From Osmia lignaria lignaria (lineage: Eukaryota; Arthropoda; Insecta; Hymenoptera; Megachilidae), in assembly GCF_051020975.1 (NCBI RefSeq), contig NC_135042.1:960001-1024000 (forward strand): a stretch of DNA of 64,000 bases. Reading direction: 5' to 3'. Under the pieces are notes generated by a model that saw only the letters and a list, made by a program, of their open reading frames with translations, searched no databases and was not told the origin of the DNA. Shown in pieces: positions 1 to 11,050 of the stretch (position 1 is the first letter of the stretch; each line of letters begins with the position of its first letter). Both the position numbers and the translations under genes were made by a program.

Positions 1-950
1 ATAACTCTGCACTATTGCGAGCTGCAAATGCCACTTCCAGCTTAGCTGTGCAGAAGAAGAACAACAAGAAGAAGAAATATCTCGAAATATGTCCGTCAGG
101 CCCCTTCCCTTGAGATAAATCTGCAAATATCTCGGAAACGAAGCGAGCTATGGCAAAATGTTAAGAGACCTTTTTTGTAGATAATTAAGTTTCCTACTTT
201 TTATGTTCTATGATATTTTTCGATCAGAGGCGTAGGTCTCGAGATATATCAAGATATTTAAAAGTTGCGAAGCCGCACCAACATAATAGAGATACAGAAA
301 CACCGTGGCCCCTTTCTTTGAGACAACTCTGCACGATTGCGAGCTGGAAATGCCACTTCCAGTTTAGCTGTGCAGAAGAAGAACAACAAGAAGAAGAAAT
401 ATCTCGAAATATGTCCATCAGGACCCTTCCCTTGAGATAAATCTGCAAATATCTCGGAAACGAAGCGAGCTATGGCAAAATGTTAAGAGACCTTTTTTGT
501 AGAGAATAATATTTCCTACAATTTACGTTCTATGATATTTTTTGATCGGAGGTGTAGTTTTCGAGATATATCGAGATATTTAAAAGTTCCGAAGCCGCAC
601 CAACATAATAGAGATACAGAACCACCGTGGCCCCTTTCTTTGAGATAACTCTGCACTATTGCGACCTGCAAATGCCACTTCCAGCTCAGCTGTGCAGAAG
701 AAGAACAACAAGAAGAAGAAATATCTCGAAATATGTCCGTCAGGCCCCTTCCCTTGAGATAAATCTGCAAATATCTCGGAAACGAAGCGAGCTATGGCAA
801 AGTGTTAAGAGACCTTTTTTGTAGAGAATTAAGTTTCCTACTTTTTATGTTCTATGATATTTTTTGATCAGATGCGTAGTTCTCGAGATATATCAAGATA
901 TTTAAAAGTTCCGAAGCCGCACCAACATAATAGAGATACAGAAACACCGT

Positions 951-1115
951 GGCCCCTTTCTTTGAGATAACTCTGCACTATTGCGAGCTGGAAATGCCAC
1001 TTCCAGTTTAGCTGTGCAGAAGAAGAACAACAAGAAGAAGAAATATCTCGAAATATGTCCGTTAGGCCCCTTCCCTTGAGATAAATCTGCAAATATCTCG
1101 GAAACGAAGCGAGCT
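951..1115. repeat. degenerate internal duplication inside the 322-bp unit
   Basis: Bases 951-977 and 1065-1091 match at 24 of 27 positions, 114 bp apart. Both run from GGCCCCTT through TTGAGATAA to TCTGCA. Similarity resumes at GCGAGCT (983 and 1109) after about 12 extra bases in the second copy, which hold the AAATATCTCG box. Every unit in the array has this pair, so the duplication predates array expansion. The rest of the unit does not align as two halves, so the 322-bp unit is not a simple dimer. Confidence 0.7.
1018..1041. repeat. 24-nt perfect mirror repeat, present in most 322-bp units
   Basis: The stretch reads AGAAGAAGAACA followed by its exact left-right mirror ACAAGAAGAAGA, so all 24 bases read the same in both directions along one strand. 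It is all purine on the plus strand except for two cytosines at 1028 and 1031. The same sequence recurs in most units at the same place. Damaged versions include an AGAGGAAG form (7140, 9395, 13905, 21310), an ACATGAAG form (35814, 41287, 42897, 46113, 49333) and a form that loses one CAA near 10045. Mirror purine tracts can form triplex (H) DNA, but the two cytosines weaken that prediction here. Confidence 0.85.
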
Positions 1116-2494
1116 ATGGCAAAATGTTAAGAGACCTTTTTTGTAGAGAATTAAGTTTCCTACTTTTTATGTTCTATGATATTTTTTGATCAGAAGCGTA
1201 GTTTTCGAGATATATCGACATATTTAACAGTTCCGAAGCCGCACCAACATAATAAAGATACAGAAACACCGTGGCCCCTTTCTTTGAGATAGCTCTGCAC
1301 TAGTGCGAGCCGCAAATGCCACTTCCAGCTTAGCTGTGCAGAAGAAGAACAACAAGAAGAAGAAATATCTCGAAATATGTCCGTCAGGCCCCTTCCCTTG
1401 AGATAAATCTGCAAATATCTCGGAAACGAAGCGAGCTATGGCAAAGTGTTAAGAGACCTTTTTTGTAGAGAATTAAGTTTCCTACTTTTTATGTTCTATG
1501 ATATTTTTTGATCAGATGCGTAGTTCTCGAGATATATCAAGATATTTAAAAGTTCCGAAGCCGCACCAACATAATAGAGATACAGAAACACCGTGGCCCC
1601 TTTCTTTGAGATAACTCTGCACTAGTGCGAGCCGCAAATGCCACTTCCAGCTTAGCTGTGCAGAAGAAGAACAACAAGAAGAAGAAATATCTCGAAATAT
1701 GTCCGTCAGGCCACTTCCCTTGAGATAAATCTGCAAATATCTCGGAAACGAAGCGAGCTATGGCAAAATGTTAAGAGACGTTTTTTGTAGAGAATTATAT
1801 TTCCTACAATTTATGTTCTATGATATTTTTTGATCAGAAGCGTAGTTCTCGAGATAGATCAAGATACTTAAAAGTTCCGAAGCCGCACCAAACATAATAG
1901 AGATACAGAAACACCGTGGCCCCTCTCTTTGAGATAACTCTGCACTATTGCGAGCTGCAAATGCCACTTCCAGCTTAGCTGTGCAGAAGAAGAACAACAA
2001 GAAGAAGAAATATCTCGAAATATGTCCGTCAGGCCCCTTCTCTTGAGATAAATCTGCAAATATCTCGGAAACGAAGCGAGCTATGGCAAAATGTTAAGAG
2101 ACCTTTTTTGTAGATAATTAAGTTTCCTACTTTTTATATTCTATGATATTTTTCGATCAGAGGCGTAGTTCTCGAGATATATCAAGATATTTAAAAGTTC
2201 CGAAGCCGCACTAACATAATAGAGATACAGAAACACCGTGGCCCCTTTCTTTGAGATAACTCTGCACGATTGCGAGCTGGAAATGCCACTTCCAGTTTAG
2301 CTGTGCAGAAGAAGAACAACAAGAAGAAGAAATATCTCGAAATATATCCATCAGGACCCTTCCCTTGAGATAAATCTGCAAATATCTCGGAAACAAAGCG
2401 AGCTATGGCAAAATGTTAAGAGACCTTTTTTGTAGAGAATAATATTTCCTACAATTTACGTTCTATGATATTTTTTGATCAGAAGCGTAGTTTT

Positions 2495-2514
2495 CGAGAT
2501 ATATCGAGATATTT
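2495..2514 (+). other. tandem decamer boxes CGAGATATAT/CGAGATATTT
   Basis: Two adjacent 10-bp words start 10 bp apart, about one helical turn. The second, CGAGATATTT, is the exact reverse complement of the AAATATCTCG boxes further along the same unit. A units keep the first box and have CAAGATATTT as the second. Dense, phased and oriented copies of one word in every unit are what a satellite-binding protein site would look like, but no such protein is identified here and this role is inference. Confidence 0.6.
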
Positions 2515-2651
2515 AAAAGTTCCGAAGCCGCACCAACATAATAGAGATACAGAAACACCGTGGCCCCTTTCTTTGAGATAACTCTGCACTATTGCGACCT
2601 GCAAATGCCACTTCCAGCTCAGCTGTGCAGAAGAAGAACAACAAGAAGAAG

Positions 2652-2661
2652 AAATATCTCG
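2652..2661 (-). other. inverted decamer box AAATATCTCG, first copy
   Basis: Exact reverse complement of the CGAGATATTT box at 2505-2514. It is followed directly by AAATATGTCC, a degenerate second decamer with the same 10-bp step. It is conserved in nearly all units, immediately after the mirror repeat. Occasional losses include ATATCGCG at 31961 and 37434 and GAAATGTCTCG near 25840, 27130 and 28418. Confidence 0.6.
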
Positions 2662-2701
2662 AAATATGTCCGTCAGGCCCCTTCCCTTGAAATAAATCTG
2701 C

Positions 2702-2711
2702 AAATATCTCG
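2702..2711 (-). other. inverted decamer box AAATATCTCG, second copy
   Basis: Identical to the box at 2652-2661 and exactly 50 bp downstream of it, about five helical turns. It lies inside a 12-base stretch that is extra relative to the matching part of the internal duplication, so it may have been inserted into one half of the ancestral unit. It is conserved in nearly every unit. Confidence 0.6.
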
Positions 2712-5413
2712 GAAACGAAGCGAGCTATGGCAAAGTGTTAAGAGACCTTTTTTGTAGAGAATTAAGTTTCCTACTTTTTATGTTCTATGATATTTTTTGA
2801 TCAGATGCGTAGTTCTCGAGATATATCAAGATATTTAAAAGTTCCGAAGCCGCACCAACATAATAGAGATACAGAAACACCGTGGCCCCTTTCTTTGAGA
2901 TAACTCTGCACTATTGCGACCTGCAAATGCCACTTCCAGCTCAGCTGTGCAGAAGAAGAACAACAAGAAGAAGAAATATCTCGAAATATGTCCGTCAGGC
3001 CCCTTCCCTTGAGATAAATCTGCAAATATCTCGGAAACGAAGCGAGCTATGGCAAAGTGTTAAGAGACCTTTTTTGTAGAGAATTAAGTTTCCTACTTTT
3101 TATGTTCTATGATATTTTTTGATCAGATGCGTAGTTCTCGAGATATATCAAGATATTTAAAAGTTCCGAAGCCGCACCAACATAATAGGGATACAGAAAC
3201 ACCGTGGCCCCTTTCTTTGAGATAACTCTGCACTAGTGCGAGCCGCAAATGCCACTTCCAGCTTAGCTGTGCAGAAGAAGAACAACAAGAAGAAGAAATA
3301 TCTCGAAATATGTCCGTCAGGCCACTTCCCTTGAGATAAATCTGCAAATATCTCGGAAACGAAGCGAGCTATGGCAAAATGTTAAGAGACGTTTTTTGTA
3401 GAGAATTATATTTCCTACAATTTATGTTCTATGATATTTTTTGATCAGAAGCGTAGTTCTCGAGATAGATCAAGATACTTAAAAGTTCCGAAGCCGCACC
3501 AAACATAATAGAGATACAGAAACACCGTGGCCCCACTCTTTGAGATAACTCTGCACTATTGCGAGCTGCAAATGCCACTTCCAGCTTAGCTGTGCAGAAG
3601 AAGAACAACAAGAAGAAGAAATATCTCGAAATATGTCCGTCAGGCCCCTTCCCTTGAGATAAATCTGCAAATATCTCGGAAACGAAGCGAGCTATGGCAA
3701 AATGTTAAGAGACCTTTTTTGTAGATAATTAAGTTTCCTACTTTTTATGTTCTATGATATTTTTCGATCAGAGGCGTAGGTCTCGAGATATATCAAGATA
3801 TTTAAAAGTTGCGAAGCCGCACCAACATAATAGAGATACAGAAACACCGTGGCCCCTTTCTTTGAGACAACTCTGCACGATTGCGAGCTGGAAATGCCAC
3901 TTCCAGTTTAGCTGTGCAGAAGAAGAACAACAAGAAGAAGAAATATCTCGAAATATGTCCATCAGGACCCTTCCCTTGAGATAAATCTGCAAATATCTCG
4001 GAAACGAAGCGAGCTATGGCAAAATGTTAAGAGACCTTTTTTGTAGAGAATAATATTTCCTACAATTTACGTTCTATGATATTTTTTGATCGGAGGTGTA
4101 GTTTTCGAGATATATCGAGATATTTAAAAGTTCCGAAGCCGCACCAACATAATAGAGATACAGAACCACCGTGGCCCCTTTCTTTGAGATAACTCTGCAC
4201 TATTGCGACCTGCAAATGCCACTTCCAGCTCAGCTGTGCAGAAGAAGAACAACAAGAAGAAGAAATATCTCGAAATATGTCCGTCAGGCCCCTTCCCTTG
4301 AGATAAATCTGCAAATATCTCGGAAACGAAGCGAGCTATGGCAAAGTGTTAAGAGACCTTTTTTGTAGAGAATTAAGTTTCCTACTTTTTATGTTCTATG
4401 ATATTTTTTGATCAGATGCGTAGTTCTCGAGATATATCAAGATATTTAAAAGTTCCGAAGCCGCACCAACATAATAGAGATACAGAAACACCGTGGCCCC
4501 TTTCTTTGAGATAACTCTGCACTATTGCGAGCTGGAAATGCCACTTCCAGTTTAGCTGTGCAGAAGAAGAACAACAAGAAGAAGAAATATCTCGAAATAT
4601 GTCCGTTAGGCCCCTTCCCTTGAGATAAATCTGCAAATATCTCGGAAACGAAGCGAGCTATGGCAAAATGTTAAGAGACCTTTTTTGTAGAGAATTAAGT
4701 TTCCTACTTTTTATGTTCTATGATATTTTTTGATCAGAAGCGTAGTTTTCGAGATATATCGACATATTTAACAGTTCCGAAGCCGCACCAACATAATAAA
4801 GATACAGAAACACCGTGGCCCCTTTCTTTGAGATAGCTCTGCACTAGTGCGAGCCGCAAATGCCACTTCCAGCTTAGCTGTGCAGAAGAAGAACAACAAG
4901 AAGAAGAAATATCTCGAAATATGTCCGTCAGGCCCCTTCCCTTGAGATAAATCTGCAAATATCTCGGAAACGAAGCGAGCTATGGCAAAGTGTTAAGAGA
5001 CCTTTTTTGTAGAGAATTAAGTTTCCTACTTTTTATGTTCTATGATATTTTTTGATCAGATGCGTAGTTCTCGAGATATATCAAGATATTTAAAAGTTCC
5101 GAAGCCGCACCAACATAATAGAGATACAGAAACACCGTGGCCCCTTTCTTTGAGATAACTCTGCACTATTGCGAGCTGGAAATGCCACTTCCAGTTTAGC
5201 TGTGCAGAAGAAGAACAACAAGAAGAAGAAATATCTCGAAATATGTCCGTTAGGCCCCTTCCCTTGAGATAAATCTGCAAATATCTCGGAAACGAAGCGA
5301 GCTATGGCAAAATGTTAAGAGACCTTTTTTGTAGAGAATTAAGTTTCCTACTTTTTATGTTCTATGATATTTTTTGATCAGAAGCGTAGTTTTCGAGATA
5401 TATCGAGATATTT

Positions 5414-8400
5414 AAAAGTTCCGAAGCCGCACCAACATAATAGGGATACAGAAACACCGTGGCCCCTTTCTTTGAGATAACTCTGCACTAGTGCGAGCCG
5501 CAAATGCCACTTCCAGCTTAGCTGTGCAGAAGAAGAACAACAAGAAGAAGAAATATCTCGAAATGTGTCCGTCAGGCCACTTCCCTTGAGATAAATCTGC
5601 AAATATCTCGGAAACGAAGCGAGCTATGGCAAAATGTTAAGAGACGTTTTTTGTAGAGAATTATATTTCCTACAATTTATGTTCTATGATATTTTTTGAT
5701 CAGAAGCGTAGTTCTCGAGATAGATCAAGATACTTAAAAGTTCCGAAGCCGCACCAAACATAATAGAGATACAGAAACACCGTGGCCCCTCTCTTTGAGA
5801 TAACTCTGCACTATTGCGAGCTGCAAATGCCACTTCCAGCTTAGCTGTGCAGAAGAAGAACAACAAGAAGAAGAAATATCTCGAAATATGTCCGTCAGGC
5901 CCCTTCCCTTGAGATAAATCTGCAAATATCTCGGAAACGAAGCGAGCTATGGCAAAATGTTAAGAGACCTTTTTTGTAGATAATTAAGTTTCCTACTTTT
6001 TATGTTCTATGATATTTTTCGATCAGAGGCGTAGTTCTCGAGATATATCAAGATATTTAAAAGTTCCGAAGCCGCACCAACATAATAGAGATACAGAAAC
6101 ACCGTGGCCCCTTTCTTTGAGATAACTCTGCACGATTGCGAGCTGGAAATGCCACTTCCAGTTTAGCTGTGCAGAAGAAGAACAACAAGAAGAAGAAATA
6201 TCTCGAAATATGTCCATCAGGACCCTTCCCTTGAGATAAATCTGCAAATATCTCGGAAACGAAGCGAGCTATGGCAAAATGTTAAGAGACCTTTTTTGTA
6301 GAGAATTATGTTTCCTACAATTTATGTTCTATGATATTTTTTGATCAGAAGCGTAGTTTTCGAGATATATCGAGATATTTAAAAGTTCCGAAGCCGCGCC
6401 AACATAATAGAGATACAGAAACACCGTGGCCCCTTTCTTTGGGATAACTCTGCACTATTGCGAGCTGCAAATGCCACTTCCAGCTTAGCTGTGCAGAAGA
6501 AGAACAACAAGAAGAAGAAATATCTCGAAATATGTCCGTCAGGCCCCTTCCCTTGAAATAAATCTGCAAATATCTCGGAAACGAAGCGAGCTATGGCAAA
6601 ACGTTAAGAGACCTTTTTTGTAGAGAATTAAGTTTCCTACTTTTTATGTTCTATGATATTTTTTGATCAGATGCGTAGTTCTCGAGATATATCAAGATAT
6701 TTAAAAGTTCCGAAGCCGCACCAACATAATAGAGATACAGAAACACCGTGGCCCCTTTCTTTGAGATAACTCTGCACTATTGCGAGCTGGAAATGCCACT
6801 TCCAGTTTAGCTGTGCAGAAGAAGAACAACAAGAAGAAGAAATATCTCGAAATATGTCCGTTAGGCCCCTTCCCTTGAGATAAATCTGCAAATATCTCGG
6901 AAACGAAGCGAGCTATGGCAAAATGTTAAGATACCTTTTTTGTAGAGAATTAAGTTTTCTACTTTTTATGTTCTATGATATTTTTTGATCAGATGCGTAG
7001 TTCTCGAGATATATCAAGATATTTAAAAGTTCCGAAGCCGCACCAACATAATAGAGATACAGAAACACCGTGGCCCCTTTCTTTGAGATAACTCTGCACT
7101 ATTGCGAGCTGCAAATGCCACTTCCAGCTTAGCTGCGCAGAGGAAGAACAACAAGAAGAAGAAATATCTCGAAATATGTCCGTCAGGCCAGTTCCTTTGA
7201 GCTGTATCTGCAAATATGTCGGAAACGAAGCGAGCTATGGCAAAATCTTAAGAGACGTTTTTTGTAGAGAATTATGTTTCCTACAATTTATGTTCTATGA
7301 TATTTTTTGATCAGAAGCGTAGTTTTCGAGATATATCGAGATATTTAAAAGTTCCGAAGACGCACCAACATAATAGAGATACAGAAACACCGTGGCCCCT
7401 TTCTTTGAGATAACTGTGCACTAGTGCGAGCCGCAAATGCCACTTCCAGCTTAGCTGTGCAGAAGAAGAACAACAAGAAGAAGAAATATCTCGAAATATG
7501 TCCGTCAGGCCCCTTCCCTTGAGATAAATATGCAAATATCTCGGAAACGAAGCGAGGTATGGCAAAATGTTAAGAGACCTTTTTTGTAGAGAATTAAGTT
7601 TCCTACTTTTTATGTTCTATGATATTTTTTGATCAGATGCGTAGTTCTCGAGATATATCAAGATATTTAAAAGTTCCGAAGCCGCACCAACATAATAGGG
7701 ATACAGAAACACCGTGGCCCCTTTCTTTGAGATAACTCTGCACTAGTGCGAGCCGCAAATGCCACTTCCAGCTTAGCTGTGCAGAAGAAGAACAACAAGA
7801 AGAAGAAATATCTCGAAATATGTCCGTCAGGCCACTTCCCTTGAGATAAATCTGCAAATATCTCGGAAACGAAGCGAGCTATGGCAAAATGTTAAGAGAC
7901 GTTTTTTGTAGAGAATTATATTTCCTACAATTTATGTTCTATGATATTTTTTGATCAGAAGCGTAGTTCTCGAGATAGATCAAGATACTTAAAAGTTCCG
8001 AAGCCGCACCAAACATAATAGAGATACAGAAACACCGTGGCCCCTCTCTTTGAGATAACTCTGCACTATTGCGAGCTGCAAATGCCACTTCCAGCTTAGC
8101 TGTGCAGAAGAAGAACAACAAGAAGAAGAAATATCTCGAAATATGTCCGTCAGGCCCCTTCCCTTGAGATAAATCTGCAAATATCTCGGAAACGAAGCGA
8201 GCTATGGCAAAATGTTAAGAGACCTTTTTTGTAGATAATTAAGTTTCCTACTTTTTATGTTCTATGATATTTTTCGATCAGAGGCGTAGTTCTCGAGATA
8301 TATCAAGATATTTAAAAGTTCCGAAGCCGCACCAACATAATAGAGATACAGAAACACCGTGGCCCCTTTCTTTGAGATAACTCTGCACGATTGCGAGCTG

Positions 8401-11050
8401 GAAATGCCACTTCCAGTTTAGCTGTGCAGAAGAAGAACAACAAGAAGAAGAAATATCTCGAAATATGTCCATCAGGACCCTTCCCTTGAGATAAATCTGC
8501 AAATATCTCGGAAACGAAGCGAGCTATGGCAAAATGTTAAGAGACCTTTTTTGTAGAGAATTATGTTTCCTACAATTTATGTTCTATGATATTTTTTGAT
8601 CAGAAGCGTAGTTTTCGAGATATATCGAGATATTTAAAAGTTCCGAAGCCGCACCAACATAATAGAGATACAGAAACACCGTGGCCCCTTTCTTTGGGAT
8701 AACTCTGCACTATTGCGAGCTGCAAATGCCACTTCCAGCTTAGCTGTGCAGAAGAAGAACAACAAGAAGAAGAAATATCTCGAAATATGTCCGTCAGGCC
8801 CCTTCCCTTGAGATAAATCTGCAAATATCTCGGAAACGAAGCGAGCTATGGCAAAACGTTAAGAGACCTTTTTTGTAGAGAATTAAGTTTCCTACTTTTT
8901 ATGTTCTATGATATTTTTTGATCAGATGCGTAGTTCTCGAGATATATCAAGATATTTAAAAGTTCCGAAGCCGCACCAACATAATAGAGATACAGAAACA
9001 CCGTGGCCCCTTTCTTTGAGATAACTCTGCACTATTGCGAGCTGGAAATGCCACTTCCAGTTTAGCTGTGCAGAAGAAGAACAACAAGAAGAAGAAATAT
9101 CTCGAAATATGTCCGTTAGGCCCCTTCCCTTGAGATAAATCTGCAAATATCTCGGAAACGAAGCGAGCTATGGCAAAATGTTAAGATACCTTTTTTGTAG
9201 AGAATTAAGTTTTCTACTTTTTATGTTCTATGATATTTTTTGATCAGATGCGTAGTTCTCGAGATATATCAAGATATTTAAAAGTTCCGAAGCCGCACCA
9301 ACATAATAGAGATACAGAAACACCGTGGCCCCTTTCTTTGAGATAACTCTGCACTATTGCGAGCTGCAAATGCCACTTCCAGCTTAGCTGCGCAGAGGAA
9401 GAACAACAAGAAGAAGAAATATCTCGAAATATGTCCGTCAGGCCAGTTCCTTTGAGCTGTATCTGCAAATATGTCGGAAACGAAGCGAGCTATGGCAAAA
9501 TGTTAAGAGACGTTTTTTGTAGAGAATTATGTTTCCTACAATTTATGTTCTATGATATTTTTTGATCAGAAGCGTAGTTTTCGAGATATATCGAGATATT
9601 TAAAAGTTCCGAAGACGCACCAACATAATAGAGATACAGAAACACCGTGGCCCCTTTCTTTGAGATAACTGTGCACTAGTGCGAGCCGCAAATGCCACTT
9701 CCAGCTTAGCTGTGCAGAAGAAGAACAACAAGAAGAAGAAATATCTCGAAATATGTCCGTCAGGCCCCTTCCCTTGAGATAAATATGCAAATATCTCGGA
9801 AACGAAGCGAGGTATGGCAAAATGTTAAGAGACCTTTTTTGTAGAGAATTAAGTTTCCTACTTTTTATGTTCTATGATATTTTTTGATCAGATGCGTAGT
9901 TCTCGAGATATATCAAGATATTTAAAAGTTCCGAAGCCGCACCAACATAATAGGGATACAGAAACACCGTGGCCCCTTTCTTTGAGATAACTCTGCACTA
10001 GTGCGAGCCGCAAATGCCACTTCCAGCTTAGCTGTGCAGAAGAAGAAGAACAAGAAGAAGAAATATCTCGAAATATGTCCGTCAGGCCACTTCCCTTGAG
10101 ATAAATCTGCAAATATCTCGGAAACGAAGCGAGCTATGGCAAAATGTTAAGAGACGTTTTTTGTAGAGAATTATATTTCCTACAATTTATGTTCTATGAT
10201 ATTTTTTGATCAGAAGCGTAGTTCTCGAGATAGATCAAGATACTTAAAAGTTCCGAAGCCGCACCAAACATAATAGAGATACAGAAACACCGTGGCCCCT
10301 CTCTTTGAGATAACTCTGCACTATTGCGAGCTGCAAATGCCACTTCCAGCTTAGCTGTGCAGAAGAAGAACAACAAGAAGAAGAAATATCTCGAAATATG
10401 TCCGTCAGGCCCCTTCCCTTGAGATAAATCTGCAAATATCTCGGAAAGGAAGCGAGCTATGGCAAAATGTTAAGAGACCTTTTTTGTAGATAATTAAGTT
10501 TCCTACTTTTTATGTTCTATGATATTTTTCGATCAGAGGCGTAGTTCTCGAGATATATCAAGATATTTAAAAGTTCCGAAGCCGCACCAACATAATAGAG
10601 ATACAGAAACACCGTGGCCCCTTTCTTTGAGATAACTCTGCACGATTGCGAGCTGGAAATGCCACTTCCAGTTTAGCTGTGCAGAAGAAGAACAACAAGA
10701 AGAAGAAATATCTCGAAATATGTCCATCAGGACCCTTCCCTTGAGATAAATCTGCAAATATCTCGGAAACGAAGCGAGCTATGGCAAAATGTTAAGAGAC
10801 CTTTTTTGTAGAGAATTATGTTTCCTACAATTTATGTTCTATGATATTTTTTGATCAGAAGCGTAGTTTTCCAGATATATCGAGATATTTAAAAGTTCCG
10901 AAGCCGCACCAACATAATAGAGATACAGAAACACCGTGGCCCCTTTCTTTGGGATAACTCTGCACTATTGCGAGCTGCAAATGCCACTTCCAGCTTAGCT
11001 GTGCAGAAGAAGAACAACAAGAAGAAGAAATATCTCGAAATATGTCCGTC
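5414..11050. repeat. 7-unit HOR, 2255-bp period, about 2.5 copies
   Basis: Two full copies (about 5414-7668 and 7669-9923) and a partial third (9924 to about 11050). The type order is A, A' (extra A in CCAAACAT), A, B, A, A, B, and then repeats. Private variants recur at 2255-bp spacing: AATAGGG (5441, 7696, 9951), TTTGGGATAACTC (6438, 8693, 10948) and, in the two full copies, AACTGTGCACTAGTG (7413, 9668) and TTTGAGCTGTATC (7196, 9451). Copies differ by a handful of substitutions, such as GCGCC at 6397 and CTTAAG at 7254. The third copy diverges from about 11050. Confidence 0.85.

Larger units (their letters stand above)
868..1189. repeat. representative type A unit of the 322-bp satellite
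   Basis: Reference example of one A unit. It begins in the GATCAGATGCGTAG word and contains an XhoI site (882-887). A tandem pair of decamers follows at 884-903 (CGAGATATAT then CAAGATATTT). The GGCCCCTTTC block starts at 951, the mirror repeat lies at 1018-1041, and inverted decamers AAATATCTCG lie at 1041-1050 and 1091-1100. Three T tracts sit at 1137-1142, 1164-1168 and 1182-1187. A units usually follow the form TAAGTTTCCTACTTTTTATG and usually carry ACTATTGCGAGCT, although A units with ACTAGTGCGAGCC also occur (for example 1512, 3123, 7633, 33717, 41766) and look recombinant. Confidence 0.9.
2479..2800. repeat. representative type B unit of the 322-bp satellite
   Basis: Reference example of one B unit. 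It differs from A by GAAGCGTAGTTTTCGAG (no XhoI site) and by ATATCGAG in place of ATATCAAG. This creates two perfect CGAGATAT words in tandem, at 2495-2504 and 2505-2514. B units often follow TTATGTTTCCTACAATTTATG, or the related AATAATATTTCCTACAATTTACG seen before this unit. Many carry ACTAGTGCGAGCCGC, which has a SpeI site (for example those at 7311, 14397, 26633 and 28887). Other B units include 4734, 5378, 12465 and 30497. Neighbouring A and B units are mixed in an order that repeats with the HOR periods. Confidence 0.88.
1..5165. repeat. mosaic of 5-unit and 11-unit higher-order repeats
   Basis: Bases 1 to about 1620 recur at 3545 to about 5165, an offset of 3544 bp or 11 units. Shared private variants include GGTCTCGAG with GTTGCGAAGCC (231/3775), TGATCGGAGGTG (544/4088) and TATCGACATATTTAACAG (1211/4755). 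A second register of 1611 bp (5 units) links about 1512-2700 with 3123-4310, including the extra-A unit at 1834/3445. The two registers overlap, as expected from successive unequal exchanges. Boundaries are approximate. Confidence 0.75.

Noticed and set aside
1091..1115. CENP-B box like motif
   Set aside because: The complement of CGGAAACGAAGC contains TTCGTTTCCG, which begins like a CENP-B box, but the required A and the CGGG core do not follow. No match was seen in the 142-bp unit either.
1137..1187. Phased T tracts as a bent-DNA element, or Pol III terminators
   Set aside because: Tract centres are about 26.5 and 18.5 bp apart, which is not a whole number of helical turns. T runs without A or B box promoters do not support a Pol III gene.
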